NCBI GenBank assembly: GCA_029216955.1
Contig: JANAVB010031417.1
Coordinates: 20,437,278-20,501,277 of the forward strand
Source of the DNA: Iris pallida
Lineage: Eukaryota; Streptophyta; Magnoliopsida; Asparagales; Iridaceae
Reading direction: 5' to 3'
DNA length: 64,000 nt
The notes under the pieces are model-generated. The model did no database searches and was not told where the DNA came from. It worked only from the letters and a program-made list of their open reading frames with translations. How positions within the stretch are numbered: position 1 is the first letter of the stretch; each line of letters starts with the position of its first letter. Both the position numbers and the translations under genes were made by a program. Shown in pieces: positions 44,101 through 56,088 of this stretch.

Positions 44101-45163
44101 TATCGGCTGTTCAGGTTATCAGGCGAGTACATTCTCTGATCATTTCATATCATGTTTAGGATTATATTTCCTGCTCTAGACTATCTTACTTGATGCTGAC
44201 ACGTTGGTAACACGGGTTGGTACTATATGGATCCCTTCATGAGATGTTATCCCTCTCGGGAGCATCAGATACTTTTGTCATGTGTGTTTCACTTACATCA
44301 CGTATCATATGCTTCTATCATCATGAAACTTCGGAAATCAGCTAGTGACTCATGTACCCTCATGATCACCGAGCCTTCACGAATCAATTCATGAATCACC
44401 CTTTATGGGCAACGTAGTATAATCATGAATCTTAACGTGACTTGAATGGATCCTTGTGTATTGATTGGGGATGGGGGAGTATAAATGAACATGTGAATAA
44501 ATCCAAGTAGAGTAATCATGAATCAATTCCAAGTAGTGTAATCATGAATCAGTCCTTAGCCATTCACATGTTTATCCAGTACTCTGAATCACTAGCACTG
44601 TCTCTCTTTATATATATCATAGATATTTACTTACAGTCTCTCTTTTACATTATGCTATTTCTTCAGATCCTGTATTTTATTCTCTAGCATGATTACATTT
44701 CCTTTCCTGTTATGACATGTTGAGATGTATTGTGCTCGCTCCTGTCCTGACTGGACCTGTTGATAAATTTTACAGATAGCCTGGAGGTTGTCTGCTAGCC
44801 TAGAGGAGACACATTAGAGGTTGTTTAGTTAGCTATTTTCAGTTGTCTGGAGTTGTATGTATTTTATGGATTACTGTATTTGAGCTTTGAGATGTATTTC
44901 TGGGTTTGTGTATCTTAGACTCTTAGGCTTCTATCTGCTGTATCTCTTTTGGATTTCATGTTTTACCTATCTTTTATCTTGCTCTACCTTAGTTGTGATT
45001 GAGACTGTATCTACTATGTCACCCCCATTCGGGGAGTATAAACTGCTTAGCCTTATACTGTTAGATGCATGAGACCTAGGACAGCGTTCTACCGCCGACA
45101 CTGCAGCGTAGGCTGGGCGTTGTTACGTTCTCGTACCCTAACTCTAGGGTGCGGGTCGTGACA
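41129..45163 (+). repeat. Solo LTR (gypsy type), 4035 bp, TSD GCTTG
   Basis: It begins TGTGAGCACCC and ends GCGGGTCGTGACA. GCTTG flanks both ends (41124-41128 and 45164-45168), and no internal region or second LTR is present. The GC-rich leader (42280-42660, coding-like only by composition) follows an AT- and CT-rich promoter zone. Three imperfect repeats of about 170 bp run from about 43040 to 43470. An AGGCGAGTAC box is at 44121. The GCGTAGGCTGGGC motif (45106) lies 45 nt from the end, followed by an ACCCTA...TAGGGT hairpin. Confidence 0.9.
43040..43470. repeat. Imperfect tandem repeat, unit about 170 bp, inside the solo LTR
   Basis: Two full units and part of a third share GGAATCCAATTC, ATACCGTTG(A/G)GTTCGTAT(T/C)GTCATTCTGG and a CG-TTTTTCG(G/A)TGCAA-like block. 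Units are well diverged, so the duplication is old or the unit is built into the family. Confidence 0.65.
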
Positions 45164-45879
45164 GCTTGTTAGAAATAAATATTGCCAATTTCAAATTGTG
45201 TTTAAACAAATTTGTAGGCCTTTAGGTGTTAATTAATTTTAGTGAAGACTGAGCTAGGTTTTGTGTCGTGTCCGTGTCCAAAACGGACACGAACTCACTG
45301 CACGACACCCCCGTACACATGCCATGCTACCCGACCCTAAAATCTCTCTGTGTAGGACACGTGTGTCACGCCCCGATCCGGGAAATTGCTCGTCCTCGCT
45401 AGATTTTACCCGAATCATCGTCCTCGCTGGGGCGTGATATCGCACGAGCCTGGAGTTGCGCTCGTGCAAGACAAGATAACAGGTTCACATAGAACTATCT
45501 CAAATCGACAACATAAGCAGCGGAAGGAAAACAGAGTATAACATAAGAATCTCTTTTATTGATTATGAACTGAAGATTACAACGGCTCTGAATAGCCTAA
45601 CATATATGCCAATTGGCTACAACGCTCATGATCTCTCTAGCTCACAAAGGATTACATTGTTCCATACATTATGCCCCTTATAGCCAACAAGTAGTCTTCG
45701 GCCGAACATCTCCATGTCGTAAGTCCGAACGCATATGCGGTAGCTCCTCTTGAACACCAAGGACTCCATGCCTCGGCACGTCCAAGCCAAGCTCCGCCCC
45801 AAGCCAAACACACCTGAACCTGCACATAAACTAGTGGAGGATTAGTGCTTTCGTCCTCGCTTCGCACTGATCAAGACCC

Positions 45880-46296
45880 GCTCGCACCCAAACCAAACTC
45901 TAAATCATTTAGTGAAACATGCATCTTAATTTGTGATCTTTCTATTTAGCCTTAGGATCAGTTTCATGGCAATATTCACGAATAACAACTTATCATAAAT
46001 GTGTCCCAAACCGTGTTCCTGCAGCAGATACTGTTAGGCATAATATGAACATAAACTTAGTGATCGTACATAGCCATTCCTTTGAACTACTCGGGAAATC
46101 GCTCGCACCCAAACCAAACACTAAATCATTTAGTAAAACTTGCATCTTAATTTGTGATCTTTCTATTTAGCCTTAGGATCAGTTTCATGGCAATATTCAT
46201 GAATAACAACTTATCATAAATGTGTCCCAAACCGTGTTCCTGCAGCAGATACAGTTAGGTATAATATGAACATAAACTTAGTGATCGTGCATAGCC
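45880..46296. repeat. 196-bp direct duplication within the minus-strand LTR
   Basis: GCTCGCACCCAAACC... to ...GTGATCGTxCATAGCC occurs at 45880-46075 and again at 46101-46296, with about eight differences and 25 bp between. The short spacer (CTACTCGGGAAATC) also occurs near 47440 in part. Confidence 0.9.
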
Positions 46297-47744
46297 CGTC
46301 CCTTTTCGCCTAGCCTGCAATGGTTAGAACTTACATAACCAATCATATGATTCGTCAAACCAACCAACCATAAACTTAAACATAGGAATCATATTATTCA
46401 CGCATTCAACCGACCATACTTAACATATGCATAGGGGTGGCAAGCCCTGCGCTTGCACCCAACTCTCATCTCAGCCCACCGGCCCTATCTATATGAAGGT
46501 CACGGTATTTCGCACCGTAATGGACTTGGCATCTCTTATGTGTAAGCCTACGATCACTTCGATACGGGTTGCTAGCCCAGTATCCGAAGGATCCCAAGCT
46601 TACGGATATCATAGCTTATCACAGCACTGGACGGTCGCAATCCGTCTGAATGATGTGCACCATAAATACCACACATAATTCCCTCCTAGGCCGAACGGTC
46701 CCGGTGCCCCGGCGTAACCGTCCGAGGGAAGCCGTACCCGTGCACGGGCCATCCGAGTCCATTGACCATGCAATACGCGCCATAGCATACAAGTCATACA
46801 TTCCAACCCATCTCGTTTTCCAAAAACATAGTCCCGTTCCATAAGCATATTCGCGTCTCATAAACATAATCCACCATCCATATGGGGAGCTCCGTCGGCG
46901 TTATGCCCCAACACATCCATATTGATGCACGACGCCCAACGGCTGAGTCATCTCATACTCAAATTCGATGCGTACCATTCATAAGTCATTCTCATAGCCT
47001 AGTTCCGTAGTTACTTAGTTATTCCTTAGCTTCCGTGCATGAAGGCACGCTCAGCGCCGTAATCAATATTCTACGCCTAGTGTTCAATGTTCTCAGAGCC
47101 GTGCACATGATGCACATCTCGATATTGTCGTTCAATGTTCTACCATCACCGCCCTACCGTGACTCGTACATTTGATGCACGTCGCTTCAATTGTTCGATT
47201 GTTCAATGTTCTATCTTAGTGTTCGACACATACTTGGACCTTTCATCGCCGAGCCACGCGCGCTAACTCGATAATATCTTACGCATACAATAATATCTTT
47301 TATTAGACGTGAAGAAATAGGGAAAGAGAGTCAAGAACCCGCCCACCTTAAGCAGATACGCCTTGTCGTTTCGCCGATTGAAGCGTCTCGCTTCCATAAC
47401 TCGATCGCGTAGCTAACTCTCGGACTTAGCCATTTCTTTGAACTACTCGGTTGATTTGGCCTATTGCGCCCATACCATAATCCGTTGCAAGACCATGATT
47501 TGGTTTCGCGGACACTTCATTGCATAAGGCAAAATGCCGACCTCTTATCGTCCAGCGTAAAAGTATAGCCTGCACACCAGATCAACTAAAATCAACACTT
47601 GCTCAAACGGGACTTATCCTTTGCATCGATTCGATTCATAGATTCCAACCGACTCAAGGCTTACCTTTGGCCAACGTAACTCTCGTATCGATTTGCATCG
47701 ATACCTCATCGGGTCAACACAACTCTTCGAGTCAATGACTGATC

Positions 47745-47749
47745 GAAAT
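47745..47749. repeat. Target site duplication (left), GAAAT
   Basis: GAAAT precedes TGTCATAACC and is repeated at 51151-51155 after ...GACGTAACA. Confidence 0.9.
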
Positions 47750-50700
47750 TGTCATAACCTTAAATTTCTATTTTATTATTGGTATTTTAATTATTTTCAA
47801 CCATTCAAAAACTATTTTCCTATAATTATTTCTCAAAAAAAAAAATTATATATTTACATATAGTGTAAATGAATAAATCAGATTTTTTTTCTTTTCAAAA
47901 CTCCCCTCATGCAAAATCTATTTTTGTATTTTACATAAAATGTTATGTGTCAACCATGCATGGAGGAATTGCCACATGGCATTCTCTCCCCATGACAAAG
48001 CTTTAGGGGTATTTTGGTCTTTTTCTAAAATTGTTCATTCCTTTTTATATGAATGAGAATGGAGAATGAAAAATTCATTCTCTTCCCATTTCATTTCCAG
48101 GTACACTCTAATCCCTCTCCTTCTTCTTCTCCTTCTTCTTCCATTCTTATTTTCCTTTCTTCTTCTTCTTTTTCCTGTCCCTGCTGCTCTTGCAGCCGTT
48201 ACTGCTGCTACTGCTACTTGCTGCGCTGCTGCTGCCGTGCGGCTGCCGCGCCGCCGGCGCCGCCGCCCGGTCGGCCACCGGCCGACCCCCCCCCCTTTCT
48301 TCATCTTCTTATTCTTCTTTCTCTTCCTTTCTTCCAATTCCTCTCCATTTTAATTTCAATTCATTTCTAGGGTTCTAAATCTTTAACCCAATTCCAATTT
48401 GTGCCCTAGGTTTCTAATTTGGGTTTTGAAGAAATTCTTCTAGGGAGGACATACTCAAGCAAGGCAAGCCCTCTCTCCTTCCACCTCTCACATTATTTTT
48501 TTTGTGTACATTTTTAGTTGTTCTTGTATTGGCATGAATATTCTGAGTATAATTTGAACATATATATAAATATATATATATTTATTTAAACCAATATTCT
48601 ATGACAATAGCGAGGTTGATTTTTAGGGATAACTTGGTAGTAAGTGTTTTGGATAAATATATACCCTTAAGTATGATTTGGACAAATGTTGGACACTTCG
48701 ACATAGGATAAATTGTGAATGTAGAATTTTCCGTACAAGGTTATACACATATATTTGCACATACATACATACTAAGTTCATGAAATAAATAGCCCAATAT
48801 TGTAGTTTTCATGAGAGTACTTCTAAATAAACTCCAAAATGAGAAATTATGAGTTTTATCCATTATTTTTATCTTAATTCAATTCTGTCCAGAATTGAAA
48901 TTATATATATTTGACATAATTAGTGTGATTTCATAGTTAAATATGTATTTATTGATACCGGTTCATTAAGGTAACTTCAATTATGAACTTTTACGTCAAA
49001 AATAACTATTTTGTGCCCCTAAAAGTTAGTTTTAGTATGTAATAGCATTGGACATGTTGAAATTGGAATTAGATAACTTGTTCATTTGTGATTGTGCATA
49101 GAAACCTCATTTTGCTCTTTCAAGAAGTTAGGATTCGGTACAATAATGTATGAGTTAAATTACTATGTGATAGGAGTTGTTGTCAACCATTTTTTTTATA
49201 ATATGCAAATCTGTCCAGAAATTTATTTATGCTTAAAATGACCATTTTGTCATAGACACATAGTTGGAATTGATATTTAATAGACACCGGACCAATAGGT
49301 TAACATACTAGTTAACTTTTCAAGTGAAAGGACTATCTTGTACACTCAAGAAGTCCACTATATCATTGCTAGTTAAGATTTTGTGCTTTGTTTTGTAAAA
49401 CAACTAGCATTAGGCCTACAATATATTCTTTACTTACTAAATTAAGTTTTCTTGAGCTTGGAAGAGTGTTTTAGAAGAAGGGCAAATGCTAAAATCTTAT
49501 TCCTATTGCTTGCTTGCTCGCTAAGGTGAGAAAGCTACCTTATGTGCATAACCTTATTATAAATTGCGTGTGTTCCGGTGTTGAGGGTTGCTCCACCGAA
49601 GGGATCGGCGTACCCGTTTATATTTGCGTGTTGCCGGTGTTGAGGGTTGCTCCACCGAAGGGGTCGGCGTGCCCGGATATTATTTCTTTTGTGTTTACTT
49701 GTATCGGATTAATTTCCGGGTCAGTAAATACAAAGGAGACTCTGCCGAAATTTTTGAGAATTTCCAGAGTTAGTCTATTTTCGACAAACTCGGATTTCTT
49801 GGAAAATTTGACTCTAGTTCTAGACCACTTGAACCATCCATCTCCGACCTATAATATCGGAGGAATTTTTGGAATCATGTCCAATTAGATATCTTGGAAT
49901 TTTACCTTGGTTCCAATATTTCTCGGGCTACCTTAGTTTCGGAAAAGACGAAACTAATATCTGAATGCGACTTGACTTCTAGGACTCCCGTTCGGGAGAT
50001 AGTTTCTCTGAGGTCTAAATGTTTAGAATAGGTTGCATGGGTTTTTGGGAGAGAAACCGTTGGATCACACCCGGCTGACTTCTTAGCAATATTATTTTTC
50101 ATTTTCGTACTGATCAGTCCCTGATACGGTGTTCGTGCGGCCGTACGAATATCCGGGGTGAGGCTTAGCTCACTTTCTTGATCGCAATTGGACATCCAGG
50201 CCCTGAGTTTCAGCTCAGCTATCCATTTGCACATTACCCTGAGTTTCAGCTCAAAATATTTGTTAATTCATTAGATATCCAGGCCCTGAGTTCAGCTCAG
50301 CTCTCTAATGAATGGGTTCGATATTCTTGGAAAATTCCAAGTCATACGAACTTCTTGATTATAACACATGATGCGATGACTCGACCCAGATGATTCGGAA
50401 ACCACTCATGATGTTATCTTGCTTGTAATCACATCAATATGTGATAGTACAGACGGCTGGAGTATCTAAGCACCAACCCGTTTTGTACGAGCCTGATCCC
50501 GGGCAAAATGGGGTTATTATTGAGATGATAGGCGAGTGTGTGTGATCCAGGAGTTTCTCTAAATTGCATTTAGGTCTAGAAAGATCTTGTCGTGTCCTTG
50601 TGACATTAATTGAGAATCACTTACTTTTGACTAATATCAAGGTATGAATTTAATCACTCTAGATACTAAATCTTGTTCACTTGTCTTATTATTACGTTCA

Positions 50701-51150
50701 TAACTCTTTCCTTTGACTGAGGGCTTGCTCGTCGTATTGACGACCTAGTTTTGTTCACTAGGGACTGAAGAAGATCATGATGTGGATCAAGCGTACACGG
50801 AGAATGATCTCTACGAATGAAGTGGAACGGATGGAATGTAGTATTATTTTGATAATATTTTCAATTATGTAAATTATGTGTTGAAGAATATGAATCAATC
50901 ATGTGTTTGAAGACAGTGAATTAAAAATGTAAAATTTGTGTTTTGATGAATTCTAGGCCAAATGTGTAATATTTCTAGATAAATGAATGTTATGTGATTG
51001 TGGAATTCTGTGATTATTCCTTTTATCTATGCCTATCCCGGACCTTACAGGCGACAATCGCAGGGTACATTTCGGTACTCATTGTACAGTTGCGTAGCCT
51101 GGGAAGATGTATCACGTGCCTCGTGTCATTCTGGGAACCGGGACGTAACA
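47750..51150 (+). repeat. Solo LTR (gypsy type), 3401 bp, TSD GAAAT
   Basis: It starts TGTCATAACC and ends ACCGGGACGTAACA, with GAAAT on both sides. Plus orientation was chosen from the GCGTAGCCTGGG motif (51093) 46 nt from the end and the terminal GGGACGTAACA, both like other LTRs here. There is a CT-rich stretch then a GC-rich block (48100-48300), and a 57-bp tandem duplication (49567-49684). It lies inside the minus-strand LTR that starts at 45364. Confidence 0.9.
49567..49684. repeat. Tandem duplication of about 57 bp in the solo LTR
   Basis: GTGTTGAGGGTTGCTCCACC ... GTACCCG/GTGCCCG occurs twice (about 49575-49617 and 49635-49675), with two or three differences. Confidence 0.85.
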
Positions 51151-51180
51151 GAAATGCACCGTACGGAGCGGGGCATTACA

Positions 51181-51460
51181 TAATATACCACTCAAAATCA
51201 GGTTCGTCCTCGAACCGAAACCAACACTTAATCCAAGTGCCTCGCATAGATCGTTTCACGATCTCGTGCTAATATCGTTGGAATCATACAACTTAGTTTG
51301 GATCATACACATATTTTAGGCGTCCCACCAATACATGCATTTCAGCCAAGCTCAGTTGTAGGATATCGGGACAACTAACAAGCTCAACTTAAATCCTCAA
51401 ATACCAATCATTCCGTATTCGACTTAGTCAGATCTTAGCGCATATTCTTAGAATCCTGCG
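51181..51460 (-). other. Internal 3' end of the minus-strand Tekay-like element
   Basis: It contains the GGTTCGAGGACGAACC palindrome (51216-51201, minus). No polypurine tract as clear as in Tekay-1/2 remains (GAGTGGTATATTA instead). No pol domain was recognised. It is interrupted at 51460 and continues at 54312. Confidence 0.5.
51456..51460. repeat. Target site duplication (left), CTGCG
   Basis: CTGCG directly before TGTCACG, repeated at 54307-54311 after GGCATTACA. Confidence 0.92.
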
Positions 51461-54306
51461 TGTCACGTCCCAGAACCAGAATACTGGAGAGCAGGGGCAG
51501 ACATAGCCAGCTACGTATATGAAATGGAATCCATCTCGCTATACGGTCACGGCTGTCTAGATACATGAGGGTTTAACTACAAGCCAACAGTCTCTTAAGG
51601 TCATGAACAAGCCTAGTGTCTCAATCACAAGTAAGTAAGTAAATGTTACAAGATGTAAGATCACCAAATATACAATAGTAAGGCGTCCCAAACATTATAT
51701 ATTCAGTTGATCATGAAACTAGTCATTACAAAATGTTAGGACTAGCAAGAGTTTAGTCATACATGATCAATCCTAGGATCTGTCAATCATGGTACAGCCC
51801 GTAGGCAGACAGTAAGTAAGAGCAATCGAGCTAAACAGGTGTTCGTCGGCTAAACGCCTCAAAAGAATATTTTTACAATAAAGTGGGAGATCAAAAATAA
51901 ACCCACTCATTGCCCTGGTTACGCCTGGTGGTCACCATCGGGCTGGAAAGTTGGTAGATCCTCTGGAGCTGCTCCGGAATCTAGTAACACAAAACCAGCT
52001 GGGTCAGACCCCAGAAAGAGCAAGTGCCACAAAGGAAGCTTCACTTAGGAACTAAAACCAGCAATTAGCACAGAGGATAATAATAATATAGTAAAACTGG
52101 AGAAAATATAACATCACTAGGATATACAGTAAGATAACCATGGGACCATTCAGATAACCAGGTTACAATCCTTAAACCAAACAAGGACCGGAATTGTAAC
52201 CCTTCGTCTGAACCGAACTTGGTTTCTCCCATTTATCAGCAAGATAATGTAAGAAAATCAGAACATGTGATAATCTATACAGGATCAAGGCAAGACTAGA
52301 CTGATAATTCCCACTCAACAATCACGGCCAAGCAATAAGTACGGTTTGATACTTTAACTAACTAGGGTTATCACATGCCTAGTTACTAGCAAGATGCAGT
52401 GAGATTGTTCCACAGCCACAAGCCCTGCAGACCATCCAGGTTACCCAGGTCGAAAATTAGGGGTTGAATTCAGGTGGGTACACCGTCCAGGAAACGCATG
52501 TACCCTTAGGTAGCTTGAAGGGTGCAACACATGACAGTGTGCTGGAAATGTGCCCTACTCGACGGCAGGCTACAGATCCCAGGCGCGCCCAGGTAACGGG
52601 ATTGCCTGTAGCTGGGAGATCTCTTTATGACTAATGTATTAATCTAGTTATTAGCCTTAGTCCATTTCAGTAGGTACTCCTGACCGTGGTACTCAGGAGT
52701 CCCCTCCTAGATATGATGTAAGACAGGACTGGATTATTTGTACAAGCACAATCGCCCACGGTGTCCGGGTTAATTATACAGGTCATGTCATGTCAGGTAG
52801 CCGTCGCAACAACTTATCAAGATATATCATGTCAGGTTTACTTGTCAGGAGTGCGCCACGATGGGCCACTATCAGGTCATGCCAGGTCACTAGTCAGGAG
52901 TGCACCCCTACGGGTCACAATCATGTTCAGGGTACATGTGCAGGACAGTATAGTACAAGAGACCCAAGTACACTGGGAGTCACAAGGGATGAGTTAACAA
53001 CAATCATAATAGAAATAAAATAACAAGACAGAACATGGGAAGGAGCCATGCGGCTCAATGGGAGATGAGTCCATGCGGTTAACTCGAGAGGGTTCATGCG
53101 GCCCAAGAGTTCGGGTTCAACATGAAGCAGGCACGCGGCTCAGGACTAGAAGGAAGCTCAAGCGCATGCGGCTGGGTTGCTGGAATCCATGCGGCCAGAA
53201 AGGGCTCAGTCTCATACGGCGGGCGGAGAAGCTGTGGATATGCGGCAGGCGGGAACATAAGTCTATGCGGCTGCGGGGAGCAATGCATATGCGGCTCAGA
53301 AGTCATGAAGCCCTATGCGGCCAGGAGTGATACTCAGTTTATGCGGCCAATAAGGAGTGGGCTTATGCGACTGAGGGCGAGTTGTACCCCATGCAGCCAG
53401 GAAAGGGGAGGGCACATGCGGCAAAAATGAGTAGAGTCTCATACGGCTCAACGGAGAGGAGCCCACTGCGGCTGGGCCAATGTGGTTACTTATGCGACTG
53501 AAAGTGACGAGTGTATATGCGGTTCAGGAAGAAGGGCCCTCATGCGGCTGGCGGAAATGGGTGCACATGCGGCTCAAGAATGACCTAGTCCATGCGGCCA
53601 AGGATGAGAGCAGGCTTACACGGCCAGAAGTTATTCCAGTCATGCGGCTGGGAGGACACTTGCCGCATGAAATATTCATGCGGTCAAGTCAAGTACAGTT
53701 CATCTTCTCCAAAATTCCGAGAAGAAGAACACCCTGAGAGCCAAGTTCTCAAGCTCCATAAAACCCTCATCTGGAGCCCAAATTCGAACTTCCATAGGTC
53801 AAAATGGGGTAGAACGAAATTCTCTACAACATAGAACCATCAAAACTTAGAAATGACAATGCTAAGTAGATCAAAATCCAAGAATTCCGAAAATAAAGTA
53901 AACTTAGATCTACAAGAATCTAGCCATGGAAAGTGGAAACGCCAAGTACTAAAGTAAGTTAAAATGCTGTAAGGAAGAGAATGAAGTAATAAAATTGGAG
54001 TTCCTCCATGAAGCAAGTTGCACTTACCTAAACCTCTCTCTCCCTCTCTCTGGTAGGTGAGGAGTTAATGGAGGAAAGAAAAAGAGTAATAAAGAGAGAG
54101 AAGGAAGTGGGGGTTAATAAATGGTAGTGGTGGTGGTAGGTAGGGGGTTCACCCTTGGTTCATAATGAACCAAAGCAAACCGAGCCAAGCCGAACCAACC
54201 CAAGAATAAACCAAGCCAAGAAGGAAGCTAAGCAAGGAATCATGCAATACAAGATAAAATACGTACACGTATTCCAAAATACGTAATACGAACCACAGGC
54301 ATTACA
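51461..54306 (-). repeat. Solo LTR related to Tekay-1 LTR, 2846 bp, TSD CTGCG
   Basis: On the minus strand it starts TGTAATGCCTGTGG (54306) and ends CTGGTTCTGGGACGTGACA (51461), nearly the Tekay-1 LTR end. It shares the CCAGTATTCTGG hairpin, ACGTAGCTGGCT 44 nt from the end, and many GCCGCATG words. At the place of the AGGCAAGTA box it has TAGGTAAGTG (54030-54021). The exact CTGCG flanks show a simple recombined solo LTR. Confidence 0.92.
53045..53690 (-). repeat. Irregular array of (A)GCCGCATG motifs in the solo LTR
   Basis: In plus orientation CATGCGGC(T/C), or one-base variants, occurs roughly 25 times at intervals of about 20-40 bp; the spacers are unrelated GA-rich sequence. In the Tekay-1 LTR the same core is a tight 23-24 bp minisatellite. 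Confidence 0.8.
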
Positions 54307-54311
54307 CTGCG

Positions 54312-54652
54312 TGCAAACATCCTCGCACATAACTTGATTCAAAACCGTTACTTCAATCTCATAAGTCTCTCGCTGACCACATAACACTCGTATTGCATCG
54401 AGTCATTGCACATCCGATCGCAGCAATTCTCTACAACGCCTATTCGCCCAACCGTTTCTTATCCCTCGCATAACTCAAGTCTTTCATCCAATCATTCATA
54501 ACATTTGGCCTTAACGACATGGACTATGTCAACATGTCACAAATTCCTTTGCCTACAATACATACTAAGTCTCGCACACAACTATCCCAACACGACCTAC
54601 GTTCTCGAACTATCCACGCATTGCGTCTGGGGCTACCCCCGCTAGGTAACTT
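54312..54652. other. Unresolved decayed retroelement sequence
   Basis: Continues 51181-51460 across the solo LTR. It is C-rich on the plus strand, has no ORF with family features, and is interrupted again at 54653. Confidence 0.4.
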
Positions 54653-55370
54653 TGTTAGCCCAATGATTATATCATGTTTTTGAATATGGCTAATCAATTA
54701 AGTTTAACATAATGACATCACTAATATTCATGTAATCACTATCATGTTGTTACTTAAACTTAGCATTGTCTAATATTAGCATTGTCCTAAATGTTCTATA
54801 TCATATTGCTATGCTTGTATCATATTGGTTTTGTTTGTCTAACATATATTTGTAGACATGCTGTAAGCATGATCAAACATGATCAAACCAGGACATATGC
54901 AATGGGCCAAAGACGGCGTCATACAAGAGGATTTCTCTGAACCGCCTAACGACCTATCCGGGGCCTCGCATCGGGGGTTCCGCTGCCCGGTCAGCGGACA
55001 GGGGTCGAGGGGGCAGCGCCCCCCGTCAGGGGTTCGGGGGCGAAGCCCCCGAAAGGTATTCAGATTTCCAGATCTGTTTATCTTTGGACGACCGCCGTCA
55101 AGTAAAAAAGGCGTCTTCAAGTCTGTTCAAGTTTTGAAGAAAGGCGTCATCAAAGGGCTCTTGGTTCTCCTATTCTATCAATGTATTTTTCATATTTATT
55201 GAGTCTAGGAATATGATGTACACTGCATCGTACTGGCAAATAGGCTACCCAAGAAACGTTTTCAAAATACCCTTTCATTTTGAAAACAAGCCCACTTACA
55301 TAAGCCCAAACTACTTCCTAACTGCCTGACTTTTCAAAAAGCCCAAAAACTAATTTGCAAAAACCCTGAC

Positions 55371-55556
55371 AGAACTCCAACAGAACTCGGACAGAATTCG
55401 GCCAGAGTTCGGCCCGAATTCGGCCAGAGTTCGGCCAGAGTTCGGTTAGTGAACGTTCCTTTTTGAACTTGGTTTTCCTGCAGTTACGGATCCCACCGAG
55501 ATTTTCTCATAGAGTTCTGCCCGAATTTTGCCCGAATTCTGTCAGAGTTCTGCCTT
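55371..55556. promoter_or_regulatory. GAGTTCGG/GAATTCGG array before the SIRE-like TATA box
   Basis: About eight GA(A/G)TTCGG words occur at 55371-55446 spaced 10-12 bp, mostly as CCAGAGTTCGG or CCCGAATTCGG. A weaker second set (GAGTTCTGCC, GAATTTTGCC) is at 55503-55556, ending about 10 bp before the TATA box. Confidence 0.65.
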
Positions 55557-55565
55557 TAGAAAAAC

Positions 55566-55573
55566 TATAAATA
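55566..55573 (+). promoter_or_regulatory. TATA box of SIRE-like LTR
   Basis: TATAAATA lies in the context AACTATAAATAGAG, just after the second array. The A/C/T-rich leader follows. Confidence 0.65.
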
Positions 55574-56088
55574 GAGAAGGATTTCGATCATTTCAACTCA
55601 CTCATACACTCATTCACTTTCATATCTCTTCTCTATAAGCCTACTACTTCTTCCAAAGTATTCCGAGCTATTCATTTTCAAATCCCAAGCCAGTTACAAT
55701 CCTCTAGTCGATTTGCCAGTGCAGTACAGTCTAGAAGTTTCAGAGTGGTTGTAATCGGAGGCTTGATTGAAGTTACACACTTCACAATTGAAGTTGGTCG
55801 AGTACTTCGGATCAAAGCTCGCGTTGTAGAAGTTGCAAGATCTTCGGATGAAAACTTGTGGTGATTTTCCATAGTGGATTCAACTGGTAGCAAGAGTTCT
55901 GCCGACTGGACTAGTCCTCAACAGAGGAAAACCAGTATACATCCTTGTGTTTGCGTTTGCTCTCTACTCTCTACTTTTTTATTTACATATCTGTGATATA
56001 TTATCTGTGATCTTGTTACTAACATTTTTAAATAGTTAATTTTCGCTGCCTACTCTATTCACCCCCCTCTAGAGTATTGCGCTTTACA

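Larger units (their letters stand above)
45364..47749 (-). repeat. 3' LTR of an older minus-strand Tekay-like element (main part; remainder 51156-51180)
   Basis: Read on the minus strand the LTR starts TGTAATGCCCCG (51180) and ends CGGGGCGTGACA (45364). It is split by the solo LTR at 47750. Its length without the insertion is about 2.41 kb. The sequence before its start, on the minus strand, carries GGTTCGAGGACGAACC (51216-51201), the Tekay pre-polypurine palindrome, so this is a 3' LTR and the element body lies to the right. It contains a 196-bp duplication and many old mutations. Confidence 0.75.
54653..56088 (+). repeat. Solo LTR of SIRE/Maximus-like copia type
   Basis: It begins TGTTAGCCCAATG and ends GCGCTTTACA. 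AACTT precedes it and (A)ACTC follows, an imperfect 5-bp duplication. A perfect 9-bp GC-rich hairpin (TTCGGGGGC, 55033-55041; loop GAA; GCCCCCGAA) is a feature I associate with such LTRs. GAGTTCGG/GAATTCGG arrays are at 55371-55446 and 55503-55556, followed by TATAAATA (55566) and a C/T/A-rich leader. No primer site follows, so it is solo. Confidence 0.75.

Noticed and set aside
48035..48378. Arg/Lys-rich and Ser/Leu-rich ORFs
   Set aside because: Low-complexity reading of a CT-rich and GC-rich LTR segment.
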